64,000 nucleotides of DNA from Nectonema munidae (Eukaryota; Nematomorpha; Nectonematoida; Nectonematidae), in assembly GCA_030549495.1 (NCBI GenBank), contig JAUIRK010000099.1:620001-684000 (forward strand), read 5' to 3'. A program made the position numbers and the translations under genes. The notes beneath the pieces were generated by a model that was given only the letters and a program-made list of their open reading frames with translations, was not told where the DNA came from and ran no database searches. Position 1 is the stretch's first letter. Every line of letters begins with the position of its first letter. Below are positions 57,801-64,000 of this stretch, piece after piece.

Positions 57801-60800
57801 TTTACGAGACGCTTTAAAAGACTTCTTGGGATGTTCTTCGCCTTTTTTCGCATCCTTTCTCTGTTCGACGCCTTCACTCTTGTTGATGGGCTGCGCAGCG
57901 TTCCTAGAGATGTTTTTAAGACGCTGAAATTCGGTTTTAGAAATTCGTTCGTTCTTTTCGCTTTTCGCTTTTGCAAATTGATCTTCGTAAGGATCTAAAA
58001 GTATTTTGAAAGTTGTAATCGAGTGACGTATCTCGACTTTAGTTCAAGGTAATCGGAAAAATCTTTCTTTACTTTTTTTTGAAACTCAACATTTTATAAA
58101 CTTCGTAGCCTACGAACGAGATACTAATTTTTATTAAATAAAAAAAGTAAAAAAAATAATAATTTTTTTTTATTTATATACCCAAATAATAGAAAAGTTA
58201 ATTTCAAGCGGTGAAGTGTCTCAGTAATACAAAAAACACAATTTTGAAGTGTTATTCAATTTTTTGACAAAGCTAGAATACTAATTTGTGAATAAACCAA
58301 ACTAACGGATTTTTATGAAAATAAAACTATTGTTCATTAAAAATTTATTATTAATATTATTATTTATTTGGTTTTATAATGCTGGATCCAAAAATCTTTG
58401 GCGAGTACTAAAAACATAATGGAATAGAAAAAAATCATAAAAATATAACACAAAAAGTACAAATAAGAATGGACATTATACATTCTAATTGAGTTTGTCT
58501 TTTATTTTTATTGTTTATTATTTATTTAACTTTTGTTTTCTATTCCATTATTTTTTTAGATTATTGGATCCGAAATATTCCATTAATAAAACTTTTTGAT
58601 GATAAAAATTCCTTATTTATTCTTATCGCTGCTTATCATCATCTGCTAAGATTCAGGATCTAGGAGATCCCTAGATTTTTATTAGTTTAAATATTTTTTT
58701 TCACTACTTTCATCATCAGAAATAATCCAACTCCTAATCTATTCCAATTAGTTATTTTTAATATTGAATGTAGATTTTTGGATCCAAACTAAAGCAATTC
58801 CACAGCATTCAAAAATTTTAACAATTGAGACTGATAATATGTGATTGATCGCATTACATAACTTTTTCAAAGGTAAGCCGTTTTCAGAACAATTTTTGTG
58901 ATAATATCAAAAAATATTTTGATAAATTTCTCTACAAAATTTTGGATTAATCTCAAAAACAAGCTCACAGACTAATTTTCAGAAAGCTCCAAAATTACCT
59001 CAAACTATTATTAATTTTTAAAAATTCAAAGTAGGATGTTCTAAGGGATAAGAAACGTTTATATGAAAGTGGACGACAGCAGCGTAAATGTTCGATGACG
59101 AGTGGGTACCTGCGTTTTCTGGAACTTCGAGCAGCCAAGACTTTGTCTTATCGTTGGCCCGTTTGAATCCCCATCTGGGAGCCCAGTCCTTTCGCTCTTC
59201 GTCCCAAATCATGCGTCCTTTCTTTCTTTTTTGGATTCCTTTGAGTGCCGCAAACTGTTCCCATTTCGTGGAAACTTTGGGTTTGGGAATCTTTAAAAAA
59301 AATAAGGCATTTTAAAATACTATGAATGCTTTTGTTAAAATAACAAAGAATAGGAGGATAAAAAGGATTTTGTGGGTTTGTTTGATAATAATAATTCGAC
59401 AAAAAATAGGCAAAAGACAAAGTGACCATTTTTCAAGGTAATTTTAATTTTTGAAAAAAAAGCACAAAACCTTATTAATACGACTACAGTTAGTTATTAA
59501 GCGTAAATTAAGTTGTAAATTATGCGTTTGCTTTTCTTTTTCAATAAGTTTGTTTTAACCCCATTCGTGACAGGCTAATTTTATTTCCTCAGTTCCCTCT
59601 TTTTTCCTTTAAATTTTCGCTTGAACCCACTAAATAATTGATTGCAAATCTGATGGTCTATTTATTTTTCATGAAAATCAATCAAACCTGTCAATCAATG
59701 CCAAATATAATAACTTCAAAATATATTGTAATTCCACATACTTTTGGCTTTATGTTATCTTAATTTATTTAATATACTAAATTCACACAAAATCGAACAT
59801 GCTCAATTTGATTCTGAAAATACTTTTATCACTCTGGATTTAATTGCGGTTACTGTTTAACTTTGTTTAACTTGTCGTCAGATATTTTTTCAAATTTTCC
59901 TCCCATTTAGCGAATCGACCTTTCTCTATTTCATCATATCATTTTTTATCTATATATACACACAGGTAATGAATGCTACATTTTAATGTGGTTAAAATGG
60001 TGACATATTTACACTATATATTTTGACTTTTATATATTTAAGCCCAATCGATCAAATATTTTTCTTTCTTGATTTTATCCATCTCATAAATAGAGATGGG
60101 ACAAATTTCTACTCAAAGCGAGCTGAGATCATGTTCCCTAAAAGCTCATAAAATTTATATTTATAAATTTGAAATTTTTCAATAATAACCGTAGAGATGC
60201 GTTATATATGATAATATATTCAACGTCAGCAACAAAATTTTTATAAAAATTGTTGTAAAATGGCATGGTGAAAAATATTACTATGTGCTACTCTAACTAT
60301 GCCAACTACTTTTGGCCCTTCTTGGTTTGATTCTTGTTTCTTTGTTTATCCTCCTTTCGTTTACTATTTAAAGAGACAGCCCTGAACTAGGACTTCTATT
60401 GTTTTGCTTACAATTTCGCTATCAGCTTGAAGTCTGTACTTCATTTCTCCTATTCTTTATATGGTATCTAATTTTACTATTCTAAACTGCTACTTTCATC
60501 AGAAATTCATTTTATGCAATCTATGTTTGATAAAACGTTTTTCAGAGAGCTCAGAATTTAAACGGCCTCAGAGCTTTTCTATTGAAGAGATTATCTTTGC
60601 TGATCTTGGCTTTTTTATCAATATCATGTGTTGTATTACCAGATGATATGAAGAGATATCACTCTGTTCATGAAATCATTCATAATCCTCTTTTTATAAT
60701 TACAATAAGCTTTCCACCTTTATCACCTAAAGCAATTTTCAGTGGCACGCAAAAATTCTAAGGTTTACAATTAAAAATTTTCATTTACACATAAAGTAAA

Positions 60801-63470
60801 ATAAATTTTTAAACAGTTTTTATAATAGATCTTAAAGGCAATCAAATGTGCTAAAGTTATCAAAGAGTCAAGCACTAATTACTTATATAATTTTACTTAT
60901 CATTGTATATTTATGTAAATGTGCATATAAAAATTAAATAAATAATTATAAAACAATTATGTTATTTTGGTTTGGATAAATATATATATGGGGGTTGGCC
61001 GGGAGGTGTTTGGAGAGGTTTTAGGGGCTTGAGGTCCCCCTTAAATTCTTTTTAATAAAAAAAAAAAAATATTAAATATATATATATTTTTTATAATATA
61101 TATTTATATAATATAATAATAATTTTATACCTTAAAATTTTAAATTTTTTAGTGAATTGTTAATTGATTAACAAAATAAATAATGTTTAAAGATTTTTGA
61201 TTCACAAGGGAGGAGCTTCTTCTCCACGGTCAAGATGTTTTTTCAAATTCTCAATACTAGATTTTTTGCCATCTAAGAGTTCATTGGGGAAATGTGCATC
61301 TTCCGTGTAGATAAGTTACACACTTGTTTAAATCTAAATAGCTCCTCAAAGAACTACTACACTGACAATATAAAAGCACTTCGTTAAACGATTTACTATT
61401 TCATTTTTCTTATGATCACGCTCAATGCGCCTTCCCTTTCCCTACTTCTCCCGTACTCAAATTATAGTAAATTACAATTGTGAGAAAAACATGAGAATGA
61501 TTTTTTAAAAAAAAAACTGATTTTTACGAAGTTGATTGACATTTCACCCATTGTTTAGACTTTGAACTGTGTACTCCAAAAAGGAGTACCGAAATGAAAA
61601 GCAATGACGATGTTGTGTTAAAAAATTATTTTAAATATGAAGGATATTTTAGACAGAATTTTATCCAAAATAAAAAATTTAATAATGATTTTCAATCAAA
61701 AACGAATTTTTTGGTTTGAATTTCTTGAGAAAATAAAGTTTTTTTCCCGAAATGTCAAACTTGATTCATAATTCCACACATTCTTGCACCCTAATTGTGG
61801 AAACTAAGTCCTGAAATGAACTCAGCATCGTAATAGAAAAAATTTGAAATATATTTTTTTAAAATATGAAAATATGTTTATGAAATAATTTTCAGGCATA
61901 CATCACTAATTCTATTTGCACTTTGACACATTTTTTCACAGTAATGGTAAAAACTTAGCCAAAAAATTGTATCTGTATGGTTAATTTAGTTTGAATAAAA
62001 TTTTCAGGGAAAACTAGCAAATTTTATTCACATTTTCACATTCTAATTACGAAAAGTGAGTCTAAAAATGAAATCAGCATAGAGAACTAGTATAAAAAAT
62101 ATATTTTATTGAGAATATAAATAATGTTCTAGGGAATAATTTCCACAAATATGATTGACATTCTCACACTTTAATTGCAAAAAATGAACCAAGAAATAAA
62201 ATCTGTTTGTACGATTTATTTAAAAAATATATTTTATTTAAAATGCGGATGAATGTTTTTGGAGACACTTTCTCAGATGGTAAATTGTAAATACTTTTAG
62301 ACATGTCCAAAACATATTTGTTGAAAGTGAGTTGAGAAATGAAATTGGCATGGTCGATTTGGTATAAAAGATATACTTGGTTTAAAATTCAATAAATATT
62401 CTTGGATACAATTTTCAGAAGTAAACCGCAAATTTGATTGAGACCATAATTTTCAAACCTTCAAAACTAAGTCGACAAATGAAATCGGAACGGCCGATTT
62501 GGTATAAAAAAGTTTTATTTAAAATTTGTGTGAATGTTTTTATAAGGAATTTTATTATCAATCAAAATTTTGATTGATATTTGTCATAAAGTTGAAATGT
62601 TTATTGGAAAAATATGCATATATAAGTGTTATGTGTTCCAATATCGATAGCTTGGCAAAGCTTCGGAGGCATTTCCTATGCAAAGAAGCGTGCCAACTAT
62701 ATAGTATATTAAGTTGGAAAATTTTAAACACTTGTAACTTTTCTTGGGGTCATTAAAAAACAACCAAACTTGACATATGTGTTAAGAAGAAAAGGTTTTT
62801 GATTGTATGAAATTTTTATCAAGTTTCATTGAATTTTGTTAAAATTAGAAGACATTGAAATTTTTTAAAAAAAAGTGACCTATACATATATATTATAGAT
62901 AGATGATAAACCACTTTTTTAATGTTAATTTCCTATCTTAGTGCGACTAAGGGTGGGAAAAACTTTGAATTTTTTTTTCAAATTGAAAAACATTGCAATA
63001 ATATTTAGAATGTGACGAGTGACCTTAGCTAGGTTTTATTTAGAAAAAAATAATTTTTCGTTGTCAATTGAGACTTTTATTTACCCATGATAGACGGTAA
63101 AATTCAAGCATTTCAACGCATGGAAAATACATATTTTATGCACAAGTGTTGATCTTATTGTTTTAATGTCTTCGCAATCAAGCCAACTTTGTTTGCACTC
63201 AATCTACTTTAGTTGCTTATACTTAATATTGCTCAAATCTTCTAAGGTTCGCATTTCTCAACCAAATTAAACGTGTGATACACCAAATGAAAGCTCATGT
63301 TATGAATTTTATTGTCGTGCACATTAATTTGTTTTAAAATTGGTGTTTCAAAAATTTCTCACAAAGGTACGAGAAAGTATAAGAATTAGGGCGCGACTGA
63401 TCAAAAGAAAACACGCGGTAAAAAACTTACAGATTTTTCACGAGGAATCTTCAAAGACGAGTCTGGTAAC
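48675..63470 (-). CDS. RRS1: RRS1, ribosome biogenesis regulator (5' exon missing)
   Basis: Five exons were placed by splice signals and similarity: 63470-63432, 59290-59110, 57994-57798, 50780-50545 and 48840-48675. Phases agree at every junction, giving about 271 residues against 365 in human RRS1. RRS1 acts in the nucleolus with RPF2 to load the 5S RNP (RPL5, RPL11, 5S rRNA) on pre-60S particles. Visible signatures are IPREKS-IPKPKVSTKWEQFAALKGI, MIWDEERKDWAPRWGFKRA, WLLEVPENADPYEDQFAKAK, KESTASLGQFTKSIRGEPEV, KRGKKRNFDTLFPSGEKAKQ and a Lys-rich tail (GKHRKGK*). The N-terminal region (RDNTQLLxNxLWxLP) was not found before 64000 and is probably outside. Introns contain SINEs, a LINE fragment, a piggyBac and a Y copy. 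Confidence 0.9.
49589..49731 (+). mobile_element. tRNA-derived SINE in RRS1 intron
   Basis: GGGGCGTGAGTAAGGTTGGT (A-box region), GCCTTGGGTTCGATCCCGC with B box GGTTCGATCCC, then the body TCATAGTTCGATACAAGCGG and GTGCCTTCTCGATGAAAAC. It lies in the last RRS1 intron, antisense to the gene. Confidence 0.8.
50024..50164 (-). mobile_element. tRNA-derived SINE in RRS1 intron, inverted partner
   Basis: Reverse copy of the SINE at 49589-49731, about 290 bp away. It has GGGGCGTGGGTAAGGTTGGT, GGTTTCGATAACTC and GGTTCGATCTC on the minus strand, and the CACCCTATGGTACCC tail at its left. A partial repeat of that tail (GCCATAGGGTGTTTAAG) lies just outside at 50000, possibly part of the target duplication or an older copy. 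Confidence 0.8.
50545..50780 (-). CDS. RRS1: RRS1 exon, STASLG...KKRNFD region
   Basis: Acceptor GTTTTAG precedes ATC at 50780 and donor GTAAGT follows 50545; 236 bp, phase 0 in and 2 out. Encodes IDADLVHAKESTASLGQFTK, KKRNFDTLFPSGEKAKQLEI and DVLAGRAISAQQKK. This aligns with the human VSTASVGRFQ...KKRKFQPL...LELLRVM...DVTRA segment of RRS1. High GC against AT-rich introns. Confidence 0.9.
50781..51589. other. RRS1 intron, no feature recognised
   Basis: Intron DNA with moderate GC at 50860-51200. I see no repeat module, transposon end or RNA gene in it. Confidence 0.3.
51590..51910 (-). mobile_element. LINE fragment, region C-terminal to reverse transcriptase
   Basis: On the minus strand, FLYKSCIRSSLMYSGQS (stop) ALKESEKNRL leads into TTEMRMLRIMCKFNLKAKIC and then EIQRLRWFGHVNRRPSGDLI. 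This is the well-known stretch after the RT domain in RTE-like and related LINEs (YxxxIRPxLLYGxExW, EMRMLRWMCG, RLRWFGHVxRR). Both ends are truncated, and it lies in an RRS1 intron. LINE clade is uncertain. Confidence 0.75.
52394..54064 (-). pseudogene. piggyBac transposase copy 2, decayed but near full span
   Basis: The N-terminus at 54064 is acidic and Ser-rich (MMSSSSSSLSTDSF..., LDETLVAPDATEYTRD), as in copy 1 (IIAPDSTFYTFD). Then LLSYFGALIYIGQNGDQKIK, LVHVFLRFDDKEKRDASDKL and IRKIHDHF, and in another frame YWTPHSTVTIDEQLVTF with the first catalytic Asp. Downstream are PEIYVSGLEDRAYF and the SNIPTGWG block. At the left end, TAGFLIIWIFQHEYLIIARF is followed by a CVKNHSKTLCSNCC-like Cys-rich end resembling the piggyBac C-terminal zinc domain. 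At least four frame breaks or stops make it inactive. The second and third Asp blocks are degraded. Confidence 0.8.
54180..54666. repeat. Direct ~240-bp duplication inside the piggyBac
   Basis: The block starting AGATCAGAAGTGAAGAA, running through GAAACGTCATCACAAC and ending GATACTATGACGCAAA, occurs at about 54180-54418 and 54419-54666. The copies are nearly identical, except for a short AT insertion near the start of the second and a few single changes. It lies between the transposase start and the right end, where piggyBac promoter sequence would be. Confidence 0.85.
55266..56319. other. RRS1 intron, no feature recognised
   Basis: AT-rich intron DNA with an unassignable frame at 55687-55463 (-). 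No repeat module or transposon end identified. Confidence 0.3.
56320..56470 (+). mobile_element. Possible tRNA-derived SINE
   Basis: TTAGTTGTGGAAGCGCTGGA resembles an A-box region, and GGGTTCAATTCCCGATCGGG contains a good B box (GGTTCAATTCC). A body with TTCCCTTGAATGCGATACAA and an A-rich tail (ATGAAAATAAATTG) follow. The GC contrast to the flanks supports an inserted element. It is not a clear cloverleaf, so a working tRNA is unlikely. Confidence 0.5.
56471..57797. other. RRS1 intron, no feature recognised
   Basis: AT-rich intron DNA; no repeat module, transposon end or RNA gene found. Confidence 0.3.
57798..57994 (-). CDS. RRS1: RRS1 exon, ADPYEDQF region
   Basis: Acceptor CTTTTAG before 57994 and donor GAG|GTAATA at 57798; 197 bp, phases 1 in and 0 out. 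Encodes (A)DPYEDQFAKAKSEKNERISK, TEFQRLKNISRNAAQ and an Arg/Lys-rich end (EGVEQRKDAKKGEEHPKKSF). The human counterpart is DPLEDQFAKR...KNELNRLRNLARA. Another frame is also open here but has no RRS1 similarity. Confidence 0.9.
57995..59109. other. RRS1 intron (1.1 kb), no feature recognised
   Basis: Begins GTACCC after the upstream exon and ends CTTTTAG in the minus sense. Content is AT-rich, with three copies of a TTGGATCC-like word (58384, 58562, 58774) but no identifiable element. Confidence 0.4.
59110..59290 (-). CDS. RRS1: RRS1 exon, core KWEQFAALKGI...WGFKRA
   Basis: Acceptor TTTTAAAG ends at 59291 and donor GCAG|GTACCC at 59110; 181 bp, phases 0 in and 1 out. Encodes IPKPKVSTKWEQFAALKGIQ, KRKKGRMIWDEERKDW, APRWGFKRANDKTKSW and LLEVPENA. 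Nearly every position matches the most conserved RRS1 block (LTRWQQFARLKGI, LVWDE, WRRRWGYxRAxDDTKEWLIEVP). This exon is the strongest evidence for the gene. Confidence 0.95.
59559..62760 (-). repeat. Long Y-family copy in RRS1 intron
   Basis: TTAA (59555-59558) then CCCCATTCGTGACAGGC begins the A-side end, followed by ACCCACTAAATAATTGATTG and AATCAATCAAACCTGTC. A reversed module C lies at 60357-60670 and a series of module B units at about 61560-62600 (AAATGAAATC(A/G)GCAT, GATTTGGTATAAAA, about 140 bp apart). The order A-C-B is the reverse of 29495-31700. The far end is not recognised, so the right boundary is approximate. (TA)n and G-rich DNA near 60980-61100 may be a separate insertion. 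Confidence 0.5.
63432..63470 (-). CDS. RRS1: RRS1 13-codon microexon
   Basis: Acceptor CCTCCTATATTTTAG before 63470 and donor GTAAGT after 63432, phase 0 on both sides. Encodes LPDSSLKIPREKS, the counterpart of RLPxPxxxLPREKP that comes just before the PxPxPxTxWxxFA core in other RRS1 proteins. At 39 bp it would be missed by length-based gene finders. An overlapping minus-strand frame of 74 codons reads through it in another phase and has no family match. Confidence 0.8.
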
Positions 63471-64000
63471 TAAAATATAGGAGGCAATATAAATGTATGC
63501 GAAATCATCACATGTCAGTCGTATCACATTTTTCCCAATATTTTTATATTCAATATGGTGGAGTGGGTTCAGCATTTTACTGTTCTGGGTATTTGATGCA
63601 GGGACAGAGCCAGGAAGTTGCACACGGAAAGAGAGTAATACCGGCACATGTAATTTTTGCAAGTATATGGGGCGACTTTTCTTTAGTCTAAGTTAAATTC
63701 ATTAATTTGGAGCCAGAGTTGGATTTTTGTAGGAACCAGGAGTCCGAAACTGATATTTTCCTTTCGACTCGCCCATCTCTGAATGATACGCACAGAGATG
63801 TGACAAATGACCTCCCAGGCTTAAATCTAACAAAATCATCAAAATTCCATCAGCACAAATCAACGAATCAAGGAAACGCTACAGATAAAAATAAGACGTA
63901 CACTCGCACAACTTAGAGGCAATAAACGTTCTCGAAATGAACCCTAACACACACGAATCCCATATGTCCAGCCTAGGGGCGCATATCCTTGAAATTATTA
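63471..64000. other. No RRS1 exon recognised; GC-normal DNA
   Basis: I searched the minus strand here for the N-terminal RRS1 region and did not find it. The DNA is GC-normal with a plus-strand frame at 63707-63916 (MEPELDFCRNQESETDIF...) of no known family. CTTTCGACTCGCCCATCTCTG at 63762-63782, reversed, looks like a hAT end (CAGAGATGGGCGAGTCG), but no partner was found. Confidence 0.25.

Noticed and set aside
63762-63782. hAT right end (CAGAGATGGGCGAGTCG reversed)
   Set aside because: No matching left end or target duplication found; AGAGATGGGACAAATT at 60091 is too different and 3.7 kb away.

Overview
The window looks like nuclear DNA of an animal with an AT-rich, transposon-crowded genome. 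Host genes are few and split by introns, and their exons have clearly higher GC than the surrounding DNA. The mix of piggyBac, hAT, Tc1/mariner-pogo, Helitron, LINE and tRNA-derived SINE remains suits an arthropod. A copepod such as a sea louse is my guess, and the sequence alone does not prove it. I recognised no LTR retrovirus, Polinton or toxin gene, and no bacterial features.

Host genes. Three are recognisable. Tim13 (28915-29199, +) is a small-Tim chaperone of the mitochondrial intermembrane space. 6-Phosphogluconolactonase (45756-46568, +) is the second enzyme of the pentose phosphate pathway and has one coding exon. RRS1 (48675-63470, -), the nucleolar 60S-assembly factor, is spread over five exons I could place by splice sites and protein similarity; its N-terminal exon is not seen and probably lies beyond the right edge. 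PGLS and RRS1 converge, each with an AATAAA. Two short frames with one C-terminal membrane helix (6937-7197 and 17350-17565, both +) look like real host coding sequence of unknown function; both start just after a 3' splice-site-like sequence.

Layout. 0.3-0.7 kb: LINE reverse-transcriptase fragment (-). 3.0-6.0 kb: an element with hAT-like ends and hAT transposase remains, inside dispersed repeat modules. 7.8-14.8 kb: a small CATCATC-rich minisatellite holding three different hAT-type elements, each next to the octamer CTCTAACA. The third, 5.7 kb long, encloses a Helitron Rep fragment, a higher-order tandem array and a 1.6-kb palindrome with ~0.76-kb arms. 18-28 kb: repeat modules, hAT remains, a SINE, a piggyBac transposase copy and an array of short palindromes. 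29-40 kb: a TTAA-associated non-coding element family here called Y (modules B, C and A between CCCTATTAGTG ends), several MITEs, SINEs and a second piggyBac copy. 40-45 kb: Tigger/pogo, Tc1-like and pogo-like remnants. 45.7-64 kb: PGLS and RRS1; the RRS1 introns hold an inverted SINE pair, a LINE fragment, a piggyBac element with both ends intact (52172-55261) and a long Y copy.

The most unusual parts are the repeated hAT insertion into one octamer, the palindrome-plus-array cargo between hAT ends at 9.0-14.7 kb, and the modular Y family. I see no gene cluster acting as a new biochemical system.
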